Positions 10,501 through 19,181 are shown, numbered from the stretch's first letter. The stretch: DNA of 64,000 bases from Fibrobacter sp. (GCA_017526585.1 JAFXRC010000053.1:1-64000), one strand, 5' to 3'. The notes: generated by a model from the letters alone, not told the origin. Numbers and translations are program-made.

Positions 10501-11228
10501 TTAGGCAATTTGTCCAGTTTAAAATTGCCTTCATTGCATGCATTGAACAAATACGGAATCGTATTGTAATTCCTGGTTTCGCCACTGCGTTTACTTTCTT
10601 TATCAAAGACTTGATTGAGCAAAGATTTTTCATTTCCTTGCTTATGGAATATTGCGGAATAAAGCTTGCGCTGCCACTTTTCGCGAAGCTCCAGCGTTTC
10701 CTTGGTTTCGGTAAAGAAGAGACCTTCTTTCTCGTCCACTTCCTGATTCCACTTGTCCAGAAAGCCCTTTTTCCCGTCAACAAAACCCGCAGGGCGGCTC
10801 GTCTCGTAATCAAGGAATAGCGAAGCCATCTTTGACGCGAAGTCAAACAGATGATTGTAATCCAGTTTGCCGTCTACTTCCAGGTAACGGGTCACTTCGT
10901 CGTCGCCTTCACTGCAGAGTTTCTTGTAGTTGTTGTCTGTTTCTAGATATGCAAGGATGACGTTCGTGAGCATTTCTGCGGACAGTTTCTTTTGGGAATC
11001 ATCGTTGCCCACCAGGATATCGAACAGGAACCTGTCAATGGTGCTCTTGTTCAGATTGGCCAATACTCCATGTTTTTTCATCCAGCGCAGGCGGAACCAC
11101 TGTTCGAGTTTCGGGTCCGGGAATATCACGACCGGCGCGTTGAACGGGTCGGTCCATTTTTCGGAGATTTCTTCAATCATCTCGTCAGCGAGATTCTCAA
11201 GATTCAGGGCAAATTTTAAGTGTAGCAT
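7566..11228 (-). CDS. recC: Exodeoxyribonuclease V gamma subunit RecC
   Basis: 1220 aa; the non-catalytic, Chi-recognising and RecB/RecD-bridging subunit. The start LHLKFALNLENLADEMIEE followed by APVVIFPDPKLEQWFRLRW matches the RecC N-terminus. HLFFIGAAAASFPGAK near residue 720 matches the conserved segment of the inactivated helicase domain. The C-terminus ends in a basic tail (TKTRSTRKAKV). It is first in the recCBD operon. On the minus strand TATATT lies 10 nt upstream of the ATG, so the mRNA leader would be very short if that is the -10 box. Confidence 0.93.
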   Translation of the reverse strand: MLHLKFALNLENLADEMIEEISEKWTDPFNAPVVIFPDPKLEQWFRLRWMKKHGVLANLNKSTIDRFLFDILVGNDDSQKKLSAEMLTNVILAYLETDNNYKKLCSEGDDEVTRYLEVDGKLDYNHLFDFASKMASLFLDYETSRPAGFVDGKKGFLDKWNQEVDEKEGLFFTETKETLELREKWQRKLYSAIFHKQGNEKSLLNQVFDKESKRSGETRNYNTIPYLFNACNEGNFKLDKLPKGGDGAPLPVFIFGLSGMGQFYRVILQKYAAQYDVYAYIQNPCMEFWEDAKLDKDSVCRQWNVSKCVWKSEKGDIDKIQERMKVRDPAQLTAGKFETDVDDIPEYADSLNQENDLLASWGRSGRDNIKLWCQAADYDFDFKGSVDKDGNEVELPQDTLLHKVQYSIAHRENLNGVTEGDLSDKSLDVTAAPTKIREIENLHTQICALLSDKEKKVRVEDILVVSPSLDEYRTAISMVFDQTPARDDSDAKESLLHIPFSIVDSPARNSLTENALSSLFTILDQGSITRPEFFSLVRNPVVQTARKIKNEEVDAWQNWVTETNTYRDSNETDDWDKVKNRLLIAQMTSSNVEFDDVTLMPFSDLACSDKASLCRFIDCIDALEEWIEYGKNNCTDLEQLAEYVDAWIAMPNVPNSLKSEAIVYKRVADALNLLRWQNAAGKTQISMKLVEQSLLLAAQGTEYSCGNLFVNGITFMKFVPNRIIPVKHLFFIGAAAASFPGAKQQNTLDLRKSCFPWPGDDSPIARNRYAFLCQLMSTSEGFHLSYVNMDIKKDAELYPSSIVNDLRKFIVGEWKEKKISLDEDRKVEELFTPKSIRNKIAYTNLLSGATFKRPISSKPQSENKKKLLNLPERVTLYSLASFLMDPFKFRISLMLADEDEEDVEKEIFEPLFFNGLDSSAVLKKALAATLSNESDEYENFKKDLELKGKIPNGEFGKKQWKSIDSMKQLILDQMEMNPQKTGLVEEIRNSWSHGKKIQDLPLKRSDGSLWLLSGTLDWCNSRDIENVTEMIEVCSTSKSNENIDFDKYMSPYIKALALIAYKGVHNPNEDAQSQKIDISIYSCDKEKNGPATTSVSMSPKEARAMLEKIYETAYGDEKQKKLPFSKAVPVSMIETLKEKEITKYKEVLLDGPWEYFDKKSLFDPLTDVGFSAKKFVSEWTDATKTMSNLIAIKKFVKPEEPKEVAPEPATKTRSTRKAKV

Positions 11229-11254
11229 ATGACGAATATATAAATGTTAAGGCT

Positions 11255-13588
11255 CTACAGTCCCATAGAGCGGCCTTCGCGGCCATCTTTATAGGCAATT
11301 TCGGACTTAAGGGCGTTCAAAACGGTGTCCGCGGTGAGTTCGCTCTCATCGTAGAAGCGGAGCGTGGTGTATGCCGCGTTGAAGTCGCCTGGGGTGAGCA
11401 TACGCAGTTCGCGAGCCGCTGCGGGCATTTCGACCTGCGGGAAGAAACCCTTCCACAGAGCTTCGATGCCTTCGGGCTTCAGGTAGCCGAATTTCACCTT
11501 TAGGGCAAAGCGCCTGCGCGACGCCGTGTCGAGTTCCCCTTCGAAGTTCGTCGCCGCAATGAAGATACCCTTGAAGTTCTCCATCTGCGTGAGCATCTCG
11601 TTCACCTGCGTCACTTCCCAGTTGCGGACGGCGCCGCTCCTGTCGCGGATAAGGCAGTCCGCTTCGTCCAGGAACAGGATCGCCTTCTTCTCTTCGGCTT
11701 CCCGGAACATCTTGCGGATGTTCTTCTCTGTTTCGCCCACGTAGCAGTTCATCAGGTCGCTCGCCTTCTTGATGATGAGCTTGCGATTGAGCGTACGCGC
11801 CAGATGCTTTGCGAATTCCGTCTTACCGGTACCCGGCGCACCGTAAAGCAGCATGTTCAGGCTGTCGGCACGATCACCCTTCTGCATATTTTTCCACTTC
11901 TCGTCGAACAAGTTCATCACCTTGAGAATTTTCGGCATATTCGCATCGGTGTTGAGCGCATCGAGCAGGTAGCGCGGCGCGCGACTTTCCTTGTCACGGT
12001 TTGCATATTCCATGTCGAGACCCAACAGGTCCGCCTGCGCTTCTGCAATGGTACGGATACTCTTCAGCGGGTCCACCTTGCAGCCCGACGCCAGCAACTT
12101 CTTGGTGCCGGCAATCGCCTGCGTAATGCCGCCCGCCGTAATCTGGAACTCCGCGGCGAAGCGCTTCACTTCTTCCTCCGCAACGATTGACTTTGCGCCC
12201 TGCTCGCCCACGACCGATTCCCACACCTGTTCGCGCCGTTCCACATCGGGACGGTCGAAACGGACGGAATAGTCGAAGCGGCGCAGCGTGCTGTTTTCGA
12301 TGTAGGTGATATTGTTCGAAATCCAGATAACCGGAATTTTAATCTGTTCCAGGAAGAAGTTCAGCGCCCCCTTCTCGCAGCAGTTGAGAATCACATCGGA
12401 TTCATCGACCAGGAGAATCGCCTTACGCTTCTGGTACTTGGTGGCAGCATACAAGATGCTCCCCATACGGGTGCGGACCACCGAGTTTTCCTTACTGTCG
12501 CGGTGTACACCTTCGGTGCTGATATTGGTGAGAACCAGCGGACGCTTGAGTTCCTTTGCAATCGCCTTGGCGAGCTCCGTCTTGCCAGTGCCTTCGACAC
12601 CGTAGAAAAAGATATTCAGCCCGTCGCCCATCTTGGCGTGTTTGAGCAGGTTGAAAGCCATTTCTACCTTCGGGTCTTTGCGGCAGAGTTTCTTGTACGG
12701 CACGCAGTCGCCCTCATAAACCCTAAAATAGAGGCTATCGAGGTCATTGCCCGAATGACCATCCAGGAACATTCCGATGCGCTTGGAAATGTCGAGATCT
12801 TCGTCAACGATACCCATTTGCTTAAGCGTTCCCTTATTCGAGACAAAATTCTCGAACTCGATTTCCGGGAAGAGCTGCGGGAAAATATCCGGAAGCACCG
12901 CCCCGTGGAACCGGCGCGAGCCAATCATGTCCAGAAGCGAGCTACACTGTTGCTTGTTAAAGAAAATCCACGAGAACATGAGGATTTCCATCTCGGCATC
13001 ACTCAAGTTGAACGCATTCTGCACAATGTTCAGGCGGCGGAAATAACCGTCATTCACATCCTGGTTCTCTTCGAGAACCTTTTCGAGTTCACGCGACACG
13101 CTATCATAAAAGACTTTCTGAGAAGATGTGTCGAAAATGCCCTCGCCGCACAGGTAGTTTCGCACGAAATCGCTGATTTCCTTGACGGAGCAAGACCTGT
13201 CAATCACATCCCTGAAGCGAACCACCGCCATTTGGCGACGCTGGTAAGCGACACTCATATCTTCACTGTCTTCGTTGCAGCGGAGACGCTTTCCGGCATA
13301 GGTGCCGTTCGCCTCCTTGACGAACCTCTTCTTTGCCGCGACGGGAATGCAGTCCTCTTCGGCATTGAGCCTTTCGAAGTGATCCGAAAGGTCACTCAGA
13401 ACACGCGAGGCTCCTTCTTTCGAGAAAATGGCGATGCAGTCGTCTGCATCAGGGTAGCTTTTGGATACGCGCATCATACGAATCCAGTATTCGTAACTCT
13501 TGAGCGTTACGAAGTCAAGCGTGAGCTTTTTACCGTTGTTGACAGACTTGAGCGCACCCAAAACGCCCTTAAAATAATTTTTTCTCAT
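11255..13588 (-). CDS. Tandem AAA+ ATPase of unknown function
   Basis: 777 aa. The N-terminal ~300 residues are unrecognised. Two AAA modules follow. The first has Walker A YGVEGTGKTELAK near residue 333, Walker B LLVDESDVIL and a sensor/Arg-finger stretch TLRRFDYSVRFDRP. The second has Walker A YGAPGTGKTEFAK near 584, Walker B LFLDEADCLI and ASRRRFALKVKFG. Both P-loops and both Walker B acidic pairs look intact. The modules resemble the Cdc48/Ycf46/SpoVK type, remodellers that thread or unfold proteins. The ATG has a strong GGAGG six bases upstream. The gene has its own promoter: a 17-bp dyad at 13680 and a TATATT box at 13664 on the minus strand. It follows the vWA gene and probably belongs functionally to the MoxR/vWA/DnaB-like cluster. 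The substrate is unknown. Confidence 0.85.
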   Translation of the reverse strand: MRKNYFKGVLGALKSVNNGKKLTLDFVTLKSYEYWIRMMRVSKSYPDADDCIAIFSKEGASRVLSDLSDHFERLNAEEDCIPVAAKKRFVKEANGTYAGKRLRCNEDSEDMSVAYQRRQMAVVRFRDVIDRSCSVKEISDFVRNYLCGEGIFDTSSQKVFYDSVSRELEKVLEENQDVNDGYFRRLNIVQNAFNLSDAEMEILMFSWIFFNKQQCSSLLDMIGSRRFHGAVLPDIFPQLFPEIEFENFVSNKGTLKQMGIVDEDLDISKRIGMFLDGHSGNDLDSLYFRVYEGDCVPYKKLCRKDPKVEMAFNLLKHAKMGDGLNIFFYGVEGTGKTELAKAIAKELKRPLVLTNISTEGVHRDSKENSVVRTRMGSILYAATKYQKRKAILLVDESDVILNCCEKGALNFFLEQIKIPVIWISNNITYIENSTLRRFDYSVRFDRPDVERREQVWESVVGEQGAKSIVAEEEVKRFAAEFQITAGGITQAIAGTKKLLASGCKVDPLKSIRTIAEAQADLLGLDMEYANRDKESRAPRYLLDALNTDANMPKILKVMNLFDEKWKNMQKGDRADSLNMLLYGAPGTGKTEFAKHLARTLNRKLIIKKASDLMNCYVGETEKNIRKMFREAEEKKAILFLDEADCLIRDRSGAVRNWEVTQVNEMLTQMENFKGIFIAATNFEGELDTASRRRFALKVKFGYLKPEGIEALWKGFFPQVEMPAAARELRMLTPGDFNAAYTTLRFYDESELTADTVLNALKSEIAYKDGREGRSMGL

Positions 13589-13663
13589 AAAAAACCTCCA
13601 TTATATATCGTCTTATTCGACGAAAACGTAAATTACAACGCTAAAACACCCTTTAACACTCTC

Positions 13664-13696
13664 AATATACATTATTCTAGTGACAAATAATGTCAC
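13664..13696 (-). promoter_or_regulatory. Promoter and 17-bp dyad operator of the tandem AAA+ gene
   Basis: The dyad GTGACAAATAATGTCAC (13680-13696) has perfect 6-bp arms. On the minus strand it ends exactly 10 bp before TATATT (13664-13669). The same dyad/-10 geometry is found at 16863-16895, 24679-24711 and, on the plus strand, 48551-48583. The dyad covers the expected -35 region, which suggests a repressor site (inference). It begins 2 bp past the vWA stop codon. Confidence 0.75.
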
Positions 13697-13698
13697 AA

Positions 13699-14985
13699 TT
13701 AAATACCAGGAATATAGGTGACTCGGTTGCGTTTCAGCGTCTTAATCCGCTTGCCATTCGCATCGTAGGCGGACTTGCCGCAGAGCACCCATAGTACATC
13801 AATGGGACGCTTGGTATTGAACTTTGGCGGCGGGGCGTAGCCATCCGTAAAGTAGATGAGTCCGTCATATTCGGGATGTGCGCAGTAATAGTCAGCGGCA
13901 GGCTGAAAACTAGTACCGCCGCGCCCCATGACTTTTACTGTCTTGCAAGCTTTTTTCAATGGTTCCGGCTCGTCTTGAATTTTGGCATCAAACTGCAACA
14001 CATCCATTTTTTCGATGCCATATTTGAAAAGCCGATTAATCACCGAGAAAAAGAACGAAAGACTTTTGTCGGTCACAGAACCGCTTACATCGACAGCAAT
14101 CAACAGGTTTGTTGAAAGTTCGTAACGGCTGCCCATTGCCTCAAAACCGAAGCGGCGGTTCGGGCGCATGCGCGTGAGTCGGCGCTTACTCGAAATGACT
14201 GAAGTCTTGAACAGGCTCAGCATTTTGCGGTAGTCCATGTCGACTTTCTTACTCGCCTTGATAATTCCCTGCAATTTTCCGGAAATTGAGCCCCAATTAT
14301 TGTCCGCTTCGGCAACTTCGATAAAACCGTTTATGTCGCAACAGGCTTCCTCGTCTTCGTCCCAAAGCTCCGAAATCAGCTCGTCCAGCTTTTCGCGCGT
14401 TTTTCCCCACGAGTCGCGAGAGCTCCCGACATTGTTTTCACCACCTTTTCCATCGGCGGCGCCTTCTCCAGAAGCACTTTCACCCTGTTCTCCCGCGCAG
14501 CCATTGCCGAGCGCAGATTTCTCACCATCACCGTCATCGGCAGCATCCCCGGCACTTTCACAATTCGCAGACGCCGCCCCCTCCTTAAGCAGATTGTAAT
14601 ACTCCTCGAAACACAATCCGCCGGGCAAATTCAGCTCCGTGCCGGTCATTTGCTTCTTTACTCCCCGCGAGACCTCGTACACATCGGCAATCGTTGCATT
14701 GCTTGCCCGCGTAAGTAGCGGTTTCGCCGCAAAAGGGGGCTGCCGCTGATACGGGTGCTTAAGCAGAATACGGAACATTTCGACTTTTAGGAATTCCGTC
14801 AGTACCGCATCCGATGCATTTTCCAAAATTTTCGGAGCGAATTCGACCTTCCTGTTTCCGGTTCGCATCGCTACAGCCAACGAATCATTTTCGCAGAACT
14901 CGTGACTGCAATACACCGCAAACAACAGCGGTTCTGTGAGGAACCATCTTTCGCCAATTTTTCTAATCCGATCTATAACACCCAT
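13699..14985 (-). CDS. vWA-like / DUF2201 protein, partner of MoxR ATPase
   Basis: About 428 aa from the ATG at 14985; an in-frame GTG at 15018, 5 bp past the upstream stop, is an alternative. The N-terminus (IRKIGERWFLTEPLLFAVY) and VEMFRILLKHPYQR match the DUF2201 putative-metallopeptidase region, but no intact HExxH is present. The middle is an acidic, Gly/Ser-rich linker. The C-terminus is a vWA-like domain with the MIDAS motif DVSGSV near residue 299 and FDGLIYFTDG-like segments (YDGLIYFTDGYAPPP). Such proteins are normally encoded next to a MoxR ATPase, as here, and probably form a chaperone-like pair with it. Client unknown. Confidence 0.85.
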   Translation of the reverse strand: MGVIDRIRKIGERWFLTEPLLFAVYCSHEFCENDSLAVAMRTGNRKVEFAPKILENASDAVLTEFLKVEMFRILLKHPYQRQPPFAAKPLLTRASNATIADVYEVSRGVKKQMTGTELNLPGGLCFEEYYNLLKEGAASANCESAGDAADDGDGEKSALGNGCAGEQGESASGEGAADGKGGENNVGSSRDSWGKTREKLDELISELWDEDEEACCDINGFIEVAEADNNWGSISGKLQGIIKASKKVDMDYRKMLSLFKTSVISSKRRLTRMRPNRRFGFEAMGSRYELSTNLLIAVDVSGSVTDKSLSFFFSVINRLFKYGIEKMDVLQFDAKIQDEPEPLKKACKTVKVMGRGGTSFQPAADYYCAHPEYDGLIYFTDGYAPPPKFNTKRPIDVLWVLCGKSAYDANGKRIKTLKRNRVTYIPGI

Positions 14986-15023
14986 ATTGAAACCATTCCG
15001 TAGGTTCGGCAAGCACACCGACC

Positions 15024-16103
15024 TTAAATCGACTTGACAAATGCCGTAATTTTCTTATACAATTCAGGGCAGTGCATAATCACAAACGATATCGTCGACG
15101 GATACAGCGAAGAGGAATACTGATTCACGAAATGCGCCTGCGCTTCGCGGAACTTTTCACCCGAAAGGAATTCAAAATACGCGGCAAGGTTCTTCGCCAC
15201 TTTTTCCACATTGGAGGCATCCTTATCGTCAAACCCCTTCGTCTCGATAAAGCGGAAAATTGATTCGTTCACCGCGGCAAGTTCCGGCGTTATACACTTC
15301 TTGAGTGTAGTCTTCAGCTTCGCGAAATCGCCGAGTAGGATTTCCTTTGCACTAGGCAAATGTTTCTGGTTGATTACCGCGAAGAACTTCGATGCGGCCG
15401 GCATCCCGACAATACCTGCAATCACCGTCTTCAAAAGCGGCGTCACCTCGTTCGTCTGTAGAACCTTCGACACGCGTTCCCAACCGCGGCGGTCCGGCGA
15501 CTTTTCAAGCCCCTGGTCTTCGCGAGTAAACGCGGCGCCGTCGAGCATCTCCGGATTTTCAGAAATAAAGTCGATGACGCGGCTATCCAACCCCGCCTTC
15601 GCCGCCCACAGCAACCACTCCTGCGCGGTGGGCTTGAATTCGTAGATATTGAAGCGGCTCACGAGCGCCGGATCCAAATCAGTCAGCTGGTATTCTTCGC
15701 CGTCGTTCACGGCACTAATCACACGCGAGCCTTCCGGCAACTTGCGCCCCGCCAGCGTACGGTTCAGCGTCAAGTCCATAATCGTTTGCAACACTTCAGG
15801 GCGGGCGCGGTTCAACTCGTCCAAAAACAGCACCACTGGCTTATCATCGGTCGGAAACCAGTAAGGCGGCATAAACAGCGTCTTTCCGGTCGCCTCGTCA
15901 AGCCGCGGAAGCCCAATCAAATCGCCCGGATCACTCATCTGCCCCAAAAACAGAATCACCACGCGTTCGCCGCGCGCCGTGAAGAACTTCTCTAGAATCT
16001 GCGACTTGCCGATTCCGTGTTTACCCGTGAGCATAATGTTCTGCGAGGCGGGTGTTGCAGCCAACAAACTTTCCAATTCCCGCGCATTGATTTTTACCGA
16101 CAT
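15024..16103 (-). CDS. MoxR-family AAA+ ATPase
   Basis: 359 aa. Walker A GKHGIGKSQ near residue 28, the GDLIGLPR loop, Walker B LFLDELNRARPEVLQ near 90, sensor 1 SAVNDGEEYQLTDLD and the Arg-finger context PALVSRFNIYEF are all intact. This is the MoxR type that works with vWA proteins. The start has GAGG six bases upstream and lies 8 bp after the stop of the preceding unknown gene. It forms an operon (unknown - MoxR - vWA) driven from the dyad promoter at 16863-16895. Confidence 0.9.
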   Translation of the reverse strand: MSVKINARELESLLAATPASQNIMLTGKHGIGKSQILEKFFTARGERVVILFLGQMSDPGDLIGLPRLDEATGKTLFMPPYWFPTDDKPVVLFLDELNRARPEVLQTIMDLTLNRTLAGRKLPEGSRVISAVNDGEEYQLTDLDPALVSRFNIYEFKPTAQEWLLWAAKAGLDSRVIDFISENPEMLDGAAFTREDQGLEKSPDRRGWERVSKVLQTNEVTPLLKTVIAGIVGMPAASKFFAVINQKHLPSAKEILLGDFAKLKTTLKKCITPELAAVNESIFRFIETKGFDDKDASNVEKVAKNLAAYFEFLSGEKFREAQAHFVNQYSSSLYPSTISFVIMHCPELYKKITAFVKSI

Positions 16104-16111
16104 ACTTACCT

Positions 16112-16837
16112 CTACAGTTTTAAAATTCCCTTTGTCATCGAAATGTCTACCGGGAACGGCATCGTTCCAAGCATGCTTTCTATGTTTTTGAGCAATTCAG
16201 GTATAGCAGGGATTCTCTTCGTAAAATTTTTCTCGTTTAGCGTGATTTCAACCATCCCTTTCTCGCCCAACTCTATCAAAAGCGAAAAGTATTTCCCCCT
16301 ATCAGACAAGTCCCATTGGTAACCCATTTGTGACATCATCTGAGCCACGCATGTTTTCAAGCTTAATCTCGCCATTTCTTTAAGCTTCAACTTCTTCTCA
16401 AATTCAATTCTCTTGTCTTCGAGCGCAGCAAGATGCGTAGGAAAATTATTGACGAAATCCTCGACATTCTTCATGGTCTGCGACAAATCGCAATTCTCAA
16501 CCCGATTCGAGAAAGGAGCGATGCCATCGTTTTTAAAATGCACATAATACAGCGATTCCGCCAAGATGAATTCAACAGACGACGCGGCGTCAAGCGCAAA
16601 GACAATTCGGATTCCGCTTATTTTATCGCCCGGCTGGACCATGCCGCCATGACCTTTTCCCGACCGCAATATATTGCACTTACAGCCCGGATGCCGAGTC
16701 TTCATATCATTATACATGCTAAGGACTTCCCCCTCGGAAGGCGCACACCCACGCTCTCCAGGGACAAGAATCCCGCACACCAGTTTTTCCCAGTACTTGC
16801 GAGCCTCCTGCTCAAAAGTTTGCTTTTTAAAAAACAT
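16112..16837 (-). CDS. Unrecognised cytoplasmic protein, first gene of the MoxR/vWA operon
   Basis: About 241 aa from the ATG at 16837 (AAGGA 8 nt upstream; the GTG at 16843 is too close to the SD). No signal peptide or membrane segment. The N-terminal half contains CAPSEGEVLSMYNDM, a CKCN pair and a beta-rich part (ISGIRIVFALDAASSVEFILAESLYYVHF). The C-terminal half has a basic helical stretch (EDKRIEFEKKLKLKEMARL). I do not recognise a family. Its position, 8 bp upstream of the MoxR ATPase and behind a shared operator, suggests it is an adaptor or client of the MoxR/vWA pair (inference). Confidence 0.75.
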   Translation of the reverse strand: MFFKKQTFEQEARKYWEKLVCGILVPGERGCAPSEGEVLSMYNDMKTRHPGCKCNILRSGKGHGGMVQPGDKISGIRIVFALDAASSVEFILAESLYYVHFKNDGIAPFSNRVENCDLSQTMKNVEDFVNNFPTHLAALEDKRIEFEKKLKLKEMARLSLKTCVAQMMSQMGYQWDLSDRGKYFSLLIELGEKGMVEITLNEKNFTKRIPAIPELLKNIESMLGTMPFPVDISMTKGILKL

Positions 16838-16862
16838 ACCCACATTCCTTTTTCACGAATAC

Positions 16863-16895
16863 AATATAGAACCCGTATGCGACAAATAATGACGC
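16863..16895 (-). promoter_or_regulatory. Promoter and 17-bp dyad operator of the unknown-MoxR-vWA operon
   Basis: The dyad GCGACAAATAATGACGC (16879-16895) is followed in the minus direction, after exactly 10 bp, by TATATT (16863-16868). The architecture is the same as at 13664-13696 and 24679-24711. The start codon is 26 bp from the -10 box. Confidence 0.75.
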
Positions 16896-16915
16896 GACCA
16901 ACATCGGCACTCAAC

Positions 16916-16932
16916 GCGACAAATAGCGTCGT
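16916..16932. promoter_or_regulatory. Auxiliary copy of the 17-bp dyad operator
   Basis: GCGACAAATAGCGTCGT matches the dyad with one arm mismatch. It is centred 37 bp from the main operator at 16879 and touches the stop codon of the zinc-ribbon gene. There is no TATATT at the expected distance, so it looks like an accessory operator rather than a promoter. Confidence 0.5.
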
Positions 16933-17592
16933 TTACTGTTTTTCCCGGTACTCTCGCAATTTCAGTTCCGAAATCATCTTTTCCAAGCTGCACAACTCTC
17001 TCACCTTGCCAAAGGTTCCCGAAATAAAAGCCTGCGAAACCTCCGCCACCTCGCTGTCGAGCGCATTTTGCACTTGGCGAACATAGTCGCCAAAGGGCCT
17101 GCTCCGAATCCCATGAATCTCGTTCTTGCAATGCGGACAGATGGCACCGGCGACAGACATCCCCGTAAGCGGCGAACCACCGAAGGAGCGAATATAGGCG
17201 GTATTGCCGCAGCTGCAATCCACCTTGTACGTCGCCGACCCCCAAATTCCGAGGAGCGAGCCCAGCGTGACACCCACCGTAACCGGAACTCCGGCGGCAC
17301 TGAACCGTCTTTGCATCGCAATCGGGCCGATGTAGGCGCCGCCACCACGCAACGCGTAATGCACATCGATTTTTGCATACCGAGGCGTTTTCATGATTTC
17401 GTCCCGGTGTCGCATAATCAAGTCGAGATTATCGAACAGCAACTTGCGCTTGCGCTCATCGCGTTCCTTATTAATCTCAACCATTTTTTGCGATTCCATG
17501 TTGTCGAGGGATTCGTCTTCGCCCTCGATGAACGCCTTCGCATCCATACGCTTGCTGAACAGCGCAAAACCTTCCTGGATTTTTACAGCCAT
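16933..17592 (-). CDS. Zinc-ribbon protein of a duplicated local family (copy 1)
   Basis: About 219 aa from the ATG at 17592 (MAVKIQEGFALFSKRM; AAAGGAG upstream). The gene at 22428-23180 is a clear paralogue. Shared landmarks are EGFA(L/Q)FSKR at the start, a basic RKRKLL segment, the motif TPRYA(K/D)IDVHYA, then a zinc-ribbon-like pair CSCGNTAYI ... CPHCKNEIH (near residues 126 and 154), and a C-terminal LKLREY(R/G). The region between them contains a Gly-rich, weakly hydrophobic segment. No known family is recognised. Zn binding by the four cysteines is likely; nucleic-acid or protein binding is inference. It is transcribed from a promoter that is nearly identical to that of the paralogue. 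Confidence 0.8.
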   Translation of the reverse strand: MAVKIQEGFALFSKRMDAKAFIEGEDESLDNMESQKMVEINKERDERKRKLLFDNLDLIMRHRDEIMKTPRYAKIDVHYALRGGGAYIGPIAMQRRFSAAGVPVTVGVTLGSLLGIWGSATYKVDCSCGNTAYIRSFGGSPLTGMSVAGAICPHCKNEIHGIRSRPFGDYVRQVQNALDSEVAEVSQAFISGTFGKVRELCSLEKMISELKLREYREKQ

Positions 17593-17680
17593 AGAAACTC
17601 CTTTTTTGCCGTTTTTTACCACCGTTTTGGCGTAAAATGCTGTTTTTTCACATTTTCAGCCATTTCCAGCGTTTTAATCT

Positions 17681-17723
17681 ATGCATATATTCAAATATAC
17701 GCATAATCATTATCGAAAAACAA
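17681..17723 (-). promoter_or_regulatory. Conserved promoter and 20-bp dyad of zinc-ribbon copy 1
   Basis: On the minus strand TTGTTT (17718-17723), an 18-bp spacer and TATATT (17694-17699) form a sigma-70-like promoter. An imperfect palindrome GCATATATTCAAATATACGC (17683-17702) covers the -10 box and start site. The block from 17681 to about 17740 matches 23211 to about 23270 upstream of the paralogue with only about nine differences in 60 bp, far more conserved than the genes themselves. Confidence 0.7.
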
Positions 17724-17825
17724 GGAGATTTTGTAAAAGAATTGTACAAGATTTATGAAATAATTTTTAATTCACTGTGAAATTTCTTAATTTACCCCAA
17801 AAACATATTGGGAGAGAACAAGTAA

Positions 17826-19181
17826 ATGAAGGAATCTATCGATTTCAAACCATTCTATTCGCACGAGACGGACGTTTACAACCTTAACGGATTTACCCCC
17901 GCTATCGTCGACAAAGCCTATTTAGAAAAACTTGGAGTTAAGGTGGATCCGTCCGAAAGCACCCTCGAAGGACTGAGCCGCGGTTCCAAGGTGTTCATGG
18001 AGCGCGTCAAGAACAAGACCGTCATTCCCGTATCAAAGCTTTACCTCGAAGAAATCGACCCCGAAAAAGTCAAGACCGAAATTCACAACTACACGGGACG
18101 CTGCCCGACACTCACGTTTGAAATCAATCCCATCAAGGGTTGCAATGTCGGCTGCCAGTACTGTCTGGTGACTGACGGCGTGCATGAACAGAAACTGGTC
18201 GCCTACGAAAACTACCACCTGTATGCGCGCAAGCTGCTCGAAGAAATGAACGGTGACCCCTGGGGACCGATTTCCGAAGAAGACATTCACAAAAAGAACG
18301 TCCTTTTGCAGGATCTTGCAACCGCCATCGAGGAAGCTCCGGAGCGCAAGCAGGAAATCGAAGCGAAAATCGTGGAACTGAGCCGCGGCAAAAACTGGAA
18401 CCACTACTACTATTTCTCGCCCAAGACGGAAGCGTTCCAGGAACCGACAGTGCAGACGGGAATCGCGCACCGGATCTTGAAAGAATTTATCGAACACTTC
18501 AAGAAGCATCCTGACTCCAACGCGAGACTCTTTATCGCATCTAAATCCGGTCCCAAGCACTTGCAATACGAATACGAGGGTGAAACCATCCTCGACCTTT
18601 TCGAGCAACTCAAGGGCAAGATGCAGTTCAACACCAGCGTGTCTATCATGCCGACCGAATTCAGGAACCTGCTGGAACCGTATGCGGCACCTATCGATGA
18701 GCGCCTACAATCCGTGAAGCTCTGTCGCGAACGCGGAATTCAGGCGAACTCGGCGCTTATCCAGCCCATCGTCATGCCGTATCTTACCGACGAGCATATT
18801 AAAGAATTTTTCAACAAGCTGCACGACGCGGGCATTATCAACTACAAGCCGGAATTCTTGACTGCGTGCATGGAGAACCTCGCCATGCTCGGACAGTGGC
18901 TCGGACACTTCGACAAGAACTTGGAACGCGAACTTTACGAAGTCTACTTGAAGCCAAGCAATGCGGACCACCGCAAGCAACGCGGTCGCACCGCCCCCGA
19001 AAGGGAACTCTGCATCGCCGCCATCAAGAGGATGATGGACTACACGCAGACGCTAGGCATGTCGACCAGTATTTGCTATTGGGTCCGCAAGCAGCTGCAG
19101 ATTCCAAACACGCTCATCCCCATCATCAACCAGAACGGCTTCCAGTGTCTGGGATACCAGTCCAAGCTGTTCCAGAAATAG
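17826..19181 (+). CDS. Radical SAM protein
   Basis: 451 aa. The cluster motif CNVGCQYC (CxxxCxxC) lies near residue 106 in the context TFEINPIKGCNVGCQYCLV; with the nearby FSPKTEAFQEPTVQT and IASKSGP stretches it is closest in feel to the spore-photoproduct-lyase-like branch of radical SAM enzymes. An insertion of ~80 residues separates the cluster from the next core segment. The C-terminal half is a TIM-barrel continuation (NSALIQPIVMPYLTDEHIKEF). SD GGGAGAG precedes the ATG. It is first of three plus-strand genes (radical SAM, ATP-grasp-like, WbqC), 15 bp or less apart, pointing to a modification or small biosynthetic pathway. The reaction is unknown. Confidence 0.88.
   Translation: MKESIDFKPFYSHETDVYNLNGFTPAIVDKAYLEKLGVKVDPSESTLEGLSRGSKVFMERVKNKTVIPVSKLYLEEIDPEKVKTEIHNYTGRCPTLTFEINPIKGCNVGCQYCLVTDGVHEQKLVAYENYHLYARKLLEEMNGDPWGPISEEDIHKKNVLLQDLATAIEEAPERKQEIEAKIVELSRGKNWNHYYYFSPKTEAFQEPTVQTGIAHRILKEFIEHFKKHPDSNARLFIASKSGPKHLQYEYEGETILDLFEQLKGKMQFNTSVSIMPTEFRNLLEPYAAPIDERLQSVKLCRERGIQANSALIQPIVMPYLTDEHIKEFFNKLHDAGIINYKPEFLTACMENLAMLGQWLGHFDKNLERELYEVYLKPSNADHRKQRGRTAPERELCIAAIKRMMDYTQTLGMSTSICYWVRKQLQIPNTLIPIINQNGFQCLGYQSKLFQK

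Noticed and set aside
12503..13690. 395-codon plus-strand open frame within the tandem AAA+ gene
   Set aside because: Antisense to a confidently assigned ATPase with intact motifs; a basic, His/Arg-rich composition typical of shadow frames.
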